Part shown: positions 32,576 through 39,836 of the stretch, piece after piece
Layout of the letters: each line of letters opens with the position of its first letter
How positions within the stretch are numbered: position 1 is the first letter of the stretch
NCBI RefSeq assembly: GCF_001655685.1
Contig: NZ_LYVF01000085.1
Location: forward strand, 1 to 50,475
DNA length: 50,475 nucleotides
Source: Desulfotomaculum copahuensis
Lineage (GTDB): Bacteria > Bacillota > Desulfotomaculia > Desulfotomaculales > Desulfovirgulaceae
Direction of reading: 5' to 3'
Made by a program: the position numbers and the translations under genes
Notes under the pieces: generated by a model
Seen by the model: the letters and a program-made list of their open reading frames with translations, nothing else
Databases searched by the model: none
What the model was told of the DNA's origin: nothing

Positions 32576-33799
32576 TTGCGTCGAGTTTATTTTGACCACA
32601 GCGCCACCACGCCGGTGGATCCGGCTGTGGCGGAAGAAATGTACCGCTTTATGACTGAAACTTACGGCAACCCGACCAGCCTGCATTATTTCGGCCGCCA
32701 GGCGCGCAAGGCGGTGGAAGAAGCCAGGGAAAAAGTGGCGGCGGCGATCGGTGCCGATCCGAAAGAAATTATTTTTACCAGTGGCGGTACAGAGTCCGAT
32801 AACATGGCCATTCACGGCGTGGCCACGATCAACAGGAACCGGGGCAATCATATCATCACTTCGGCGGTGGAGCATCATGCCGTGCTGAACACTGTGAAGG
32901 CGCTGGGCAAGCAGGGTTTTACGGTAACCATCCTGCCGGTGGACAAATACGGTATGGTCAGCGTGGAGGATGTAGCCGCGGCGATCACCGATAAAACCGT
33001 ATTGATCACCATCATGCACGCCAACAATGAAATGGGCACCATTCAGCCGATCGCTGAAATCGGCAAGCTGGCCCGCGAAAAAGGCGTTCTTTTTCACACC
33101 GACGCCGTGCAGAGCTTCGGCAAGATACCCGTTAATGTGGACGCATTGAATGTGGACCTGCTCAGCATATCCGGGCATAAGTTTTACGCCCCCAAAGGTA
33201 TCGGCGTCCTTTATGTGCGTAAGGGCGCCCGCTGGCGGCAGACCCTGTTCCACGGCGGCGCCCAGGAGCGCCTGCGCCGGGCCGGCACGGAAAACACGCC
33301 GGGCATCGTGGCTCTGGGCAAGGCGGCCGAACTGGCGGCGGCCAACCGGGAGGAAGAGGCGGCCCGCTTGAGCGTGTTGCGGGACCGGCTGATCGAGGGT
33401 ATTGATTCACGAATCGGCGATGTCCTGCTCACCGGCCATCCGGAGAAAAGGCTGCCCAACCTGGTCAGCGTCTGCTTCAAATATATAGAAGGGGAATCCA
33501 TGCTGTTGAGCCTGGACATGCAGGGCATTGCCGCTTCCAGCGGGTCGGCCTGCACTTCCGGTTCCCTGGAGCCGTCCCACGTTTTGCTGGCCATGGGTAT
33601 TCCCCACGAGATGGCGCACGGCTCGATCCGGCTCAGCCTGGGCAAGGATAACACGGAAGCGGATGTGGATTACTTCCTTGAAGTAATGCCGCCCATTGTG
33701 GAAAGACTGCGGGCCATGTCGCCCCTGGATCAGGAAAATGAGTTCGCCCTGTCCGGCCAGTGCAACGGCTGCCGGATCAGTCATTCCTGCCAAGCTTGA
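32576..33799 (+). CDS. iscS: Cysteine desulfurase (IscS/NifS)
   Basis: A 407-residue PLP enzyme that takes sulfur from cysteine as a persulfide. TTG 32576 (MRRVYFDHSATTPVDP) has a perfect AAAGGAGG upstream. FTSGGTESDNMAIHG and the PLP lysine in SISGHKFYAPKG (K202) are present; the active-site cysteine is C326 in SSGSACTSGSLEPSHVL, the IscS/NifS loop type. The C-terminus has an extra tail, SGQCNGCRISHSCQA, with three cysteines that the usual enzymes lack; it could help pass sulfur on or bind a metal. Followed 38 bases later by the scaffold gene. Confidence 0.95.
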   Translation: MRRVYFDHSATTPVDPAVAEEMYRFMTETYGNPTSLHYFGRQARKAVEEAREKVAAAIGADPKEIIFTSGGTESDNMAIHGVATINRNRGNHIITSAVEHHAVLNTVKALGKQGFTVTILPVDKYGMVSVEDVAAAITDKTVLITIMHANNEMGTIQPIAEIGKLAREKGVLFHTDAVQSFGKIPVNVDALNVDLLSISGHKFYAPKGIGVLYVRKGARWRQTLFHGGAQERLRRAGTENTPGIVALGKAAELAAANREEEAARLSVLRDRLIEGIDSRIGDVLLTGHPEKRLPNLVSVCFKYIEGESMLLSLDMQGIAASSGSACTSGSLEPSHVLLAMGIPHEMAHGSIRLSLGKDNTEADVDYFLEVMPPIVERLRAMSPLDQENEFALSGQCNGCRISHSCQA

Positions 33800-33837
33800 G
33801 CATAGCTGACTAATTTTTTTCGGGGAGGTCCTGGCGG

Positions 33838-34212
33838 ATGTATTCGGAAAAAGTGATGGATCACTTTACCAACCCGCGCAACGTGGGTGAAATTCCGGAC
33901 GCGGACGGAGTGGGGCAGGTGGGTAACCCCACCTGCGGCGATATTATGAAAATATACCTTAAAATCAAGGATGACCGCATTGAGGACATCAAATTCAAAA
34001 CCTTCGGCTGCGGTGCGGCGATCGCCACCAGCAGCATGGTTACCGAGATGGCCCGGGGCAAAACCCTGGACGAGGCGCTGCAGCTGAGCAACAAGATGGT
34101 GGCCGAGGCGCTGGACGGTCTGCCGCCCCAGAAGATGCACTGCTCCAACCTGGCCGCCGATGCCCTGCATGCAGCCATCGAAGACTACCGCGGCAAACAG
34201 AAAAGCGCGTAG
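33838..34212 (+). CDS. iscU: Fe-S cluster scaffold (IscU/NifU N-terminal type)
   Basis: A 124-residue scaffold on which IscS builds Fe-S clusters. The three cluster cysteines are visible in GNPTCGDIMKIYLKI, FKTFGCGAAIATSS and KMHCSNLAADAL; the aspartate after the first cysteine region (CGD) is present. No NifU C-terminal domain follows. ATG 33838 has GGGGAGG about 10 bases upstream. No hscA, hscB, iscA or ferredoxin gene follows, which is the minimal Firmicutes/Clostridia arrangement. Confidence 0.94.
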   Translation: MYSEKVMDHFTNPRNVGEIPDADGVGQVGNPTCGDIMKIYLKIKDDRIEDIKFKTFGCGAAIATSSMVTEMARGKTLDEALQLSNKMVAEALDGLPPQKMHCSNLAADALHAAIEDYRGKQKSA

Positions 34213-34223
34213 GTGGAAAAAGC

Positions 34224-35321
34224 GTGTCCGGAAAACAAAGAGTGATTGTGGCCATGAGCGGCGGGGTGGACAGTTCTGTCACCGCCGCCCTTCTGCTTGA
34301 ACAGGGTTATGAAGTGATCGGGGTGACCATGCAGATCTGGGACCCGGCGGTGACCGCGGTGTCCGGGCGGCACGTCGGTTGCTGCTCCCTGTCCGCCGTG
34401 GATGATGCCCGCCGGGTGGCCGATCTGTTGGAAATTCCCTATTACGTGATGAATTTCCGCCGTCTTTTCGAGAAAAAGGTGGTGGATTATTTCTGTGCCG
34501 AATACCTGCGCGGACGTACGCCCAATCCGTGCATCGCCTGCAACCGCTACGTCAAGTTCGACGCCCTGTTGAAAAAGGCGCTCGCCCTGGGGGCTCAATA
34601 CGTGGCCACCGGCCACTACGCCCGGCTGTTTTTCGACCGGCGGCGCGGGCGTTATGTGGTGCGCCGCGCCTGCGACCGGCACAAGGATCAGACCTATGTG
34701 CTGTACAACCTGACCCAGGAGCAACTGGCCCATACGCTGATGCCCCTGGGGGAATACACCAAGGACGAGGTGCGGCGGATGGCCGCCGTCCGGGGACTGC
34801 CGGTGGCTGAAAAGCCGGAGAGCCAGGAGATTTGTTTCATTCCCGGCGACGATTACCACCGCTTTTTGTCCGCGCGTGCCGGCGCCGGGGAAATCAAACC
34901 CGGTCCCTTTCTGGATTTGCAGGGCAATGTACTCGGAAGGCACCGGGGCATCCCCTTTTATACCACCGGTCAGCGCCGCGGGCTGGGGCTGGCCACCGGG
35001 GAGAGGATTTATGTGGTGGACATCGATCCGGAGCGCAACGCCGTCATTGTCGGCCCAGAGGAGGCGCTGGACGGCTTTGGGCTGACGGCGGCCGACAACA
35101 ACTTTATTTTATTCGACCGCCTTGAACAACCGGTGGATGTGCAGGCCAAGATCCGCTACAACGCCGTCCCGGCCCCGGCCCGGCTCGAGCCCCTGGACGA
35201 CGGCCGGACGCGGGTGCGTTTCGGGCAGCCCCAACGGGCAATCACCCCCGGCCAGGCGGTGGTCTACTACCAAGACGAATACCTGGTGGGGGGCGGGGTG
35301 ATCGAAAAGCGGGAGAAATAG
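34224..35321 (+). CDS. mnmA: tRNA-specific 2-thiouridylase MnmA
   Basis: A 365-residue enzyme that puts sulfur on U34 of tRNA-Glu, -Gln and -Lys using sulfur relayed from IscS. GTG 34224 lies 11 bases after iscU, with AGGTGG upstream. The PP-loop is MSGGVDSSVTAALLLEQGY (residues ~9-27). The two catalytic cysteines are C103 in TPNPCIACNRYVKF and C204 in ESQEICFIPGDDYH. The C-terminal beta-barrel is complete. Operon placement with iscS fits the sulfur relay. A terminator at 35381 follows. Confidence 0.95.
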   Translation: MSGKQRVIVAMSGGVDSSVTAALLLEQGYEVIGVTMQIWDPAVTAVSGRHVGCCSLSAVDDARRVADLLEIPYYVMNFRRLFEKKVVDYFCAEYLRGRTPNPCIACNRYVKFDALLKKALALGAQYVATGHYARLFFDRRRGRYVVRRACDRHKDQTYVLYNLTQEQLAHTLMPLGEYTKDEVRRMAAVRGLPVAEKPESQEICFIPGDDYHRFLSARAGAGEIKPGPFLDLQGNVLGRHRGIPFYTTGQRRGLGLATGERIYVVDIDPERNAVIVGPEEALDGFGLTAADNNFILFDRLEQPVDVQAKIRYNAVPAPARLEPLDDGRTRVRFGQPQRAITPGQAVVYYQDEYLVGGGVIEKREK

Positions 35322-35380
35322 CTTATTATTTTAACATGAATCATAAAAAACTTAAATCATACAAATAAAGGATTTATGTA

Positions 35381-35425
35381 CCTTCCCGGCGAATGCCTGA
35401 TCAAAAACCACCGGGAGGGCTTTTT
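35381..35425 (+). terminator. Terminator of the isc-mnmA operon that contains the next gene's ribosome site
   Basis: CCTTCCCGG (35381-35389) pairs with CCGGGAGGG (35411-35419; one G-U pair) over a 21-nt loop, followed by CTTTTTTA. The 3' arm contains GGGAGG, the only ribosome site for the ATG at 35428, so the stem both ends upstream transcripts and hides the downstream ribosome site. Confidence 0.75.
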
Positions 35426-35427
35426 TA

Positions 35428-36699
35428 ATGACCGATTACCGCCGGATGTGGTCCGATTTGAATATGGACCTGGAAAAGCATGACCAGTTGATGAACGCAT
35501 TGCCGCTGGTGTATGAAGATGTGTTTTTAAGGCAGGCCGGCCGCCCGCGGGCGATGGATTATTTTGATTCGGTGGTGGCCGAAATCCACAGCGAGCGGAT
35601 TGCCGAACTGCAGGCGCATAAAAATCAGGGCGGCAAGATCTGTGGCGCTTTTTGCGTCTTTGTGCCGGTGGAGATTGCCCGTGCCGCCGGGGCCATTGCC
35701 GTTGGACTGTGCGGCGGTTCTCAGTTCTGGGTGCCGGACGGGGAAAAGGTGCTGCCCCGCAATTTGTGCCCGCTGATCAAGGCTTCGGTGGGCGCCCGCC
35801 TGAGCGGCACATGCCCTTATTTTCAATCGTGTGATTTGCTGATCGGCGAAACCACCTGCGACGGCAAGAAAAAGGCCTGGGAAGTGCTTAACGAATATGC
35901 ACCCGTTTACGTGATGGATCTGCCGCAGATGAAACGGCCGCGGGATCTGGCCGCCTGGCGGGAAGAAACCGGCTTGTTCCTGGATAAAATGGAGGAGTTG
36001 ACCGGACAGCGGGTGACGGCGGAAAAACTGGCTGTAGAAATACGCCGTCAAAACCGGCTGCGCCGGGCGCTGGAGCGACTTTACCGGGCGCGGCAGGCCG
36101 ACCCGGTGCCGGTGAGCGGCAAGGACGCCCTGCTGGTCACCCAGGTTGGTTTTTACGACGATCCGGACCGCTTTATCGAGCGGACTGAAGCGCTGGCCGC
36201 CGAAGCGGAGGAGCGCATTGCGGCCGGTGAGGGGGTGTTTGGTGCCGGGGCGCCGCGCATCCTGGTCACCGGCACGCCTATGGCCATCCCCAACTGGAAG
36301 CTGCACCACATCATCGAATCGGCCGGCGCGGCGGTAGTCGGCGAGGAAACCTGCACCGGCACCCGTTTCTTCGCCCACCAGGTTGATGAAGGGGGCGTTA
36401 CCCTGGAAGAACAGTTACAGGCACTGGCCGAACGCTACTTGAAAATCAACTGCTCCTGCTTCACACCCAATCCCGGGCGGATCGAGGACATTCTGCGCCT
36501 GGTTGGGGAAACCCGGGCCGACGGGGTGGTTTACTACAACCTGCAGTTCTGCCACGGCTACGCGGTGGAATACCATGCAGTGGAAAAGGCGCTTAAAGAA
36601 CGGGGCATTCCGGTAATGAAGGTGGAAACCGATTACGGCGAAGAGGATACCGGCCAGCTGAGCACCCGGGTGGAAGCCTTTATTGAAATGCTGCGCTAA
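35428..36699 (+). CDS. Double-cubane-cluster-containing anaerobic reductase (HgdB/YjiM family)
   Basis: A 423-residue single-subunit relative of 2-hydroxyacyl-CoA dehydratase subunits. Cysteines cluster at C72/C76 (KICGAFCVFVPVE), C95, C114, C129/C135/C144 (GTCPYFQSCDLLIGETTC), C309, C342/C344 (INCSCFTPNPG) and C375. The CPYFQSC..TTCDGKKK and NCSCF patterns fit the double-cubane-cluster proteins (DCCP), whose [8Fe-9S] cofactor reduces small molecules such as acetylene, azide and hydrazine in vitro. The next gene but one-gap is its ATPase activator, the usual two-gene arrangement. A true dehydratase would need two unlike subunits, and no second is present. Physiological substrate unknown. Confidence 0.87.
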   Translation: MTDYRRMWSDLNMDLEKHDQLMNALPLVYEDVFLRQAGRPRAMDYFDSVVAEIHSERIAELQAHKNQGGKICGAFCVFVPVEIARAAGAIAVGLCGGSQFWVPDGEKVLPRNLCPLIKASVGARLSGTCPYFQSCDLLIGETTCDGKKKAWEVLNEYAPVYVMDLPQMKRPRDLAAWREETGLFLDKMEELTGQRVTAEKLAVEIRRQNRLRRALERLYRARQADPVPVSGKDALLVTQVGFYDDPDRFIERTEALAAEAEERIAAGEGVFGAGAPRILVTGTPMAIPNWKLHHIIESAGAAVVGEETCTGTRFFAHQVDEGGVTLEEQLQALAERYLKINCSCFTPNPGRIEDILRLVGETRADGVVYYNLQFCHGYAVEYHAVEKALKERGIPVMKVETDYGEEDTGQLSTRVEAFIEMLR

Positions 36700-36941
36700 C
36701 CGGGAAATGCATGGCCTTTCGCCATATCCTGCCGTTTGGCCGGCCGGGTGCTGACGGGTGGACCGAAACGGACGGGTTGCCCGTTAGGACTTCGCGTTCC
36801 CTTCTGCATGTGGCATGGGGGTTGTCTTTGGGTATCTCAGCCGGGTGGTGAGTCTCAGCGCTTTGACGCCGTCCGTCCGTCCGAACCAATGACGGTCAAG
36901 GGAGCGCCGGGAATATAGAGTATAGAAAGGACAAATGGTTT

Positions 36942-37706
36942 ATGGCCGTACTGGGAATAGACATCGGTTCACGTACCATTGCCACGGTTGTATTGAACGG
37001 GCGCGGGGAAATGCAGTCCGCCGCCGTGGCGGACAGCGGCCCGCGCCCCCTGGAACAGGCGCGCGGGATGACCGGCGACCGGCACATTTTCCGGCGTATT
37101 GTAGCCACCGGCTATGGCCGCCACGGCGCGCGGGCCGGTTTTGCCACCGGTTTGGTCACCGAGATCAAGGCGCACGCTTTGGGCGCCCGCCATCTATTTC
37201 CCGCCTGCCGCACCGTGCTGGACATCGGCGGGCAGGACAGCAAGGTCATCCGCCTGGATGAAGCCGGCCGGGTGGCGGACTTTATCATGAACGACCGCTG
37301 CGCCGCCGGTACGGGCAAGTTTCTGGAAATCATGGCCCGCGGCTTGGGGCTTTCCCTGAACGAAATTGTGGCCGCCGCCGAAGCGGCGGACGGGGATATT
37401 ACCTTAAACAGCATGTGCACTGTTTTTGCCGAATCGGAAGTAGTTTCCCTGCTTGCAGATGATCGGCCGGTGGGCGCGGTGGCACGGGCCGTGCTCAATT
37501 CAATCTGCGACCGCACTTTGAACCTGCTCCACCGTCTGGGCACGGAGCCGGCGGTGGTTTTTACGGGCGGTGTGGCCGCCGTGCCCGGCCTGTCCGCCTA
37601 CTTTGCCCGGCGCATGAACCTGCCGGATCTGCTGGTGCCGGAGCGTCCGCAACTGGTGGGGGCGCTGGGCGCGGCGCTGTACGGACTGAAGCAGCCCGGC
37701 GCTTGA
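36942..37706 (+). CDS. Acyl-CoA dehydratase activase-type ATPase (HgdC/YjiL)
   Basis: A 254-residue ASKHA-fold ATPase that injects low-potential electrons into the partner reductase on ATP hydrolysis. Motifs: VLGIDIGSRTIATVVLNG (phosphate 1), VLDIGGQDSKVIRLDEAG (phosphate 2), and the two cluster cysteines C120 (MNDRCAAGTGKFLEIM) and C159 (LNSMCTVFAESEVVSLL), one per subunit pair bridging a 4Fe-4S cluster. ATG 36942 has AGAAAGG upstream; a nearby ATG at 36935 is out of frame. It follows the reductase by 242 bases without a visible promoter, terminator or gene, an unusually long gap for this pair. A strong hairpin begins in its last codons. Confidence 0.9.
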   Translation: MAVLGIDIGSRTIATVVLNGRGEMQSAAVADSGPRPLEQARGMTGDRHIFRRIVATGYGRHGARAGFATGLVTEIKAHALGARHLFPACRTVLDIGGQDSKVIRLDEAGRVADFIMNDRCAAGTGKFLEIMARGLGLSLNEIVAAAEAADGDITLNSMCTVFAESEVVSLLADDRPVGAVARAVLNSICDRTLNLLHRLGTEPAVVFTGGVAAVPGLSAYFARRMNLPDLLVPERPQLVGALGAALYGLKQPGA

Positions 37707-37725
37707 CCGGGCTGCTTCAGTCTTT
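37686..37725 (+). terminator. Hairpin at the end of the activator gene
   Basis: CTGAAGCAGCCCGG (37686-37699) pairs over 14 bp with 37707-37720, followed by TCTTT. The stem begins inside the gene and the stop codon is in the loop. The T-run is weak. Confidence 0.75.
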
Positions 37726-37839
37726 AAAACTGCAATATTTTTTGGGTTTTCTCAAACTGCTTCAAATTATACCGGGAGATTCTGTTTTGGTGAAATTTTT
37801 GCCCGGGATCGGTTATTGTCTACCGCGGCAAGATTATGG

Positions 37840-37868
37840 TTGACATTGCCGCCGTCTTTGTTTATGCT
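37840..37868 (+). promoter_or_regulatory. Sigma-A promoter of the biotin operon
   Basis: TTGACA (37840-37845) and TATGCT (37863-37868) with a 17-base spacer, immediately upstream of the BirA operator. Confidence 0.8.
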
Positions 37869-37870
37869 TA

Positions 37871-37902
37871 TTGTTAACTGTTAATTTGCTCACAGTTAAC
37901 AA
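37871..37902 (+). promoter_or_regulatory. BirA operator (biotin repressor box)
   Basis: TTGTTAAC (37871-37878) and GTTAACAA (37895-37902) are perfect inverted halves with a 16-base spacer, the Firmicutes BirA recognition pattern. It starts three bases after the -10 box, covering the transcript start, so biotin-loaded BirA would block the promoter. No birA gene lies in the window. Confidence 0.9.
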
Positions 37903-37920
37903 TGTGGGGGTAGCATTGGT

Positions 37921-38073
37921 GACACTGAATTAGAGGCGCGGCGGCATGGATTGATTATCCGGCCGCTGGGTGACGTAATTGTGCTTATGCCCGTGCTGGC
38001 CATGAGCGAAAGCGAACTAAAGCAGTTGCTGGAGATCACTTACCGGTCCATTGCCGCGGTGAGCGGGGAATAA
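37921..38073 (+). pseudogene. bioA: C-terminal remnant of bioA (DAPA aminotransferase)
   Basis: An open frame of about 50 codons ending at TAA 38071 encodes LEARRHGLIIRPLGDVIVLM followed by PVLAMSESELKQLLEITYRS. This matches the C-terminus of class III aminotransferases of the BioA kind (RPLGxxxxLMPPLxIxxxEL). No in-frame ATG, GTG or TTG with a ribosome site precedes it, and the PLP-binding lysine and about 400 residues are absent; the BirA operator lies just before. The simplest reading is that most of bioA was deleted between its start and its last ~50 codons, leaving operator and tail. An independently translated small protein (for example from ATT) is less likely. bioB starts 32 bases downstream. 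Confidence 0.72.
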
Positions 38074-38105
38074 AATGACCCGGGTGTACAAGGGGGCGTT
38101 AATTG

Positions 38106-39122
38106 ATGAACTTATCCCGGGCATTAATCGAAGCGAAAGTCTTTTCCGGGGAAGGGTTGTCCCGGGAGGAAATATTGTCCCTGGCCGGCTGTGCCGGTGA
38201 AGAGCTTGTCCGGGTGCGGGCGCTGGCCGGGGAGGTGACCCGGCGCTTCCACGGCCGGCGGGTGGATCTGTGTTCGATTATCAATGCCCGTTCCGGGCTG
38301 TGCAGCGAGGACTGCCGCTTTTGCGCCCAATCAGCCCGCTACCGCACCGGGGCGGCGGTTTATCCCCTGATTGACGCCGCGGCGGCGCTGGCCAAGGCGC
38401 GGCGTATGGAGGCGGCCGGGGCGGGGCGGTTTTCGCTGGTCACCAGCGGCCGGGGCATCACGGGCCGGGACTTTGAAACGGTGCTGGATGTTTTCCGCAT
38501 TTTGCACGCCGAAACCGGATTGAGCCTTTGCGCCTCCCTGGGCATCATCGACGGAGAACAAGCGCGGCAGCTGAAGGAAGCCGGAGTGAGCACCTACCAC
38601 CACAACCTGGAGACCGGACGCAGCTTTTTCCCGCAAATTTGCACCACCCACTCCTACGATGAACGGGTGGCCACCATCCGGGCGGCGCAGGGGGCGGGAC
38701 TGGCGGTTTGCTCCGGCGGTATCATTGGTATGGGGGAGAGTTTGGCGCAAAGGATGGAGATGGCCCTGGAAATTAGGAAACTGGGGGTGAACTCGGTGCC
38801 GCTGAACGTCCTCAACCCCATTCCGGGTACGCCGCTGGCGAACGCCAAACCGTTGTCCCCGGAGGAAATATTAAAGACGATCGCGCTTTTCCGGCTGGTC
38901 CTGCCCCGGGCCACCGTGCGCCTGTGCGGCGGGCGGGAACCGGGACTCGGTGAGCGGCAGGCGGAAGCCTTTCAATACGGCATTAACGGTCTGATGGTGG
39001 GCAATTACCTGACCACCCGCGGGGACGGCATGGAGCGGGACCTGGCCATGCTGGCCGCCGCCGGGTTGGCGCCGCGGGCGGCGTGCGGGGTGCCGGGAAC
39101 GGGCACCGTCGATCCGGAATAG
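38106..39122 (+). CDS. bioB: Biotin synthase
   Basis: A 338-residue radical SAM enzyme that inserts sulfur into dethiobiotin. ATG 38106 is preceded by AAGGGGGCG. The radical SAM cysteines are C66, C70 and C73 in SGLCSEDCRFCAQSARY. Later motifs include YHHNLETGRSFFPQICTTHS (ligands of the 2Fe-2S cluster region) and VPLNVLNPIPGTPL. It should be under BirA control from the promoter at 37840. No bioD, bioF, bioW or intact bioA is visible here, so the host must either carry those elsewhere or use BioB to salvage dethiobiotin. Confidence 0.95.
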   Translation: MNLSRALIEAKVFSGEGLSREEILSLAGCAGEELVRVRALAGEVTRRFHGRRVDLCSIINARSGLCSEDCRFCAQSARYRTGAAVYPLIDAAAALAKARRMEAAGAGRFSLVTSGRGITGRDFETVLDVFRILHAETGLSLCASLGIIDGEQARQLKEAGVSTYHHNLETGRSFFPQICTTHSYDERVATIRAAQGAGLAVCSGGIIGMGESLAQRMEMALEIRKLGVNSVPLNVLNPIPGTPLANAKPLSPEEILKTIALFRLVLPRATVRLCGGREPGLGERQAEAFQYGINGLMVGNYLTTRGDGMERDLAMLAAAGLAPRAACGVPGTGTVDPE

Positions 39123-39558
39123 TGTGTTTGACGGCTGACCTGGTTTGCCACCCGGTTATCAGTGTCGCCGTGCAAAGTTGTGGAGCACTGGTTGTTCTGA
39201 ATGCATTGCAGCCGGGCCGGTTGACATAACACGGCCCAACTTTTCCGAAAGGTTCATTTTCGCTGTCAAACCGGCCTGTTGCGGGAATTATGAAGGCAAA
39301 AATGTGAGGTAATGATGTCGGGTACAAATAATATGCCTTGCCGGCGGACAGCGGCAATCATCCGCAGAGGACTGCCGCTGCGTCCGGAAAACGGCACCGG
39401 CCGTTGCCCGCCAGCGGGGGAGCAGTCTACTACAAAATAGCGGGGCGGAAATATTAATTATCCCGCCCCGCTGCTGAAAATTTCGTCGTCCGTAAATGCT
39501 GTACAGGTTAAATCCCGCCCGCCAATATAACTTTGATGTTATCCAGCCGCCGGCGTGC
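39123..39558. other. Intergenic region between convergent bioB and the cysteine-rich gene
   Basis: A 436-base stretch without a supported gene. It holds two hairpins: CAGCGGCA at 39349-39356 with its complement at 39373-39380, and the bidirectional terminator at 39439-39472. A lone TTGACA at 39219 has no matching -10 box. Neither strand has a frame with a ribosome site. Confidence 0.5.
39439..39472. terminator. Bidirectional terminator-like hairpin
   Basis: AGCGGGGCGG (39439-39448) pairs perfectly with 39463-39472 around a 14-nt AT-rich loop. On the minus strand it is followed by ATTTTGT, so it may end the cysteine-rich gene 86 bases upstream; on the plus strand a weak AAAATTT follows. Confidence 0.65.
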
Positions 39559-39729
39559 TTATTTCCCGAAACGGTTTTCCGTCGGGCCGCACGGGGAATT
39601 CGGGTTGAGCACGCTCATACGCTTGATCTCTTCCTCGTCTTCCATTTCCAGACATTTTTCCTTGTCCTCAACATTGTCTTCCTGGCAGCATTTATCACCC
39701 GGTTTGTTTTCGTCACAGCAGCCGCACAC
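39559..39729 (-). CDS. Small acidic cysteine-rich protein, unknown family
   Basis: A 56-codon gene on the minus strand. GTG 39729 has GGGAGG nine bases upstream; a TTG two codons earlier has too short a spacing. The protein starts MCGCCDENKPGDKCCQEDNV and continues DKEKCLEMEDEEEIKRMSVL, ending NPNSPCGPTENRFGK. It has seven cysteines (CxCC, CC, C, C) and many Glu/Asp, a pattern compatible with binding of a soft metal or a Fe-S cluster, although no family was recognised. It has its own promoter at 39778-39807, between the rqcH stop and this gene, and a terminator downstream. The combination of ribosome site, promoter and terminator makes it a real gene rather than chance. Confidence 0.65.
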   Translation of the reverse strand: MCGCCDENKPGDKCCQEDNVEDKEKCLEMEDEEEIKRMSVLNPNSPCGPTENRFGK

Positions 39730-39777
39730 TGGCAAGCACCTCCCTGATTAATAATCACTGGCAATTTGACTGCACTT

Positions 39778-39807
39778 ATTATAACACCAGCCTGACAAAA
39801 ACTGCAA
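39778..39807 (-). promoter_or_regulatory. Sigma-A promoter of the cysteine-rich gene
   Basis: On the minus strand TTGCAG (39807-39802) and TATAAT (39783-39778) have an 18-base spacer. The transcript would start near 39771, about 40 bases before the GTG. Confidence 0.65.
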
Positions 39808-39836
39808 GCATAATCGGAGCGATTAGCGTTAATAAA

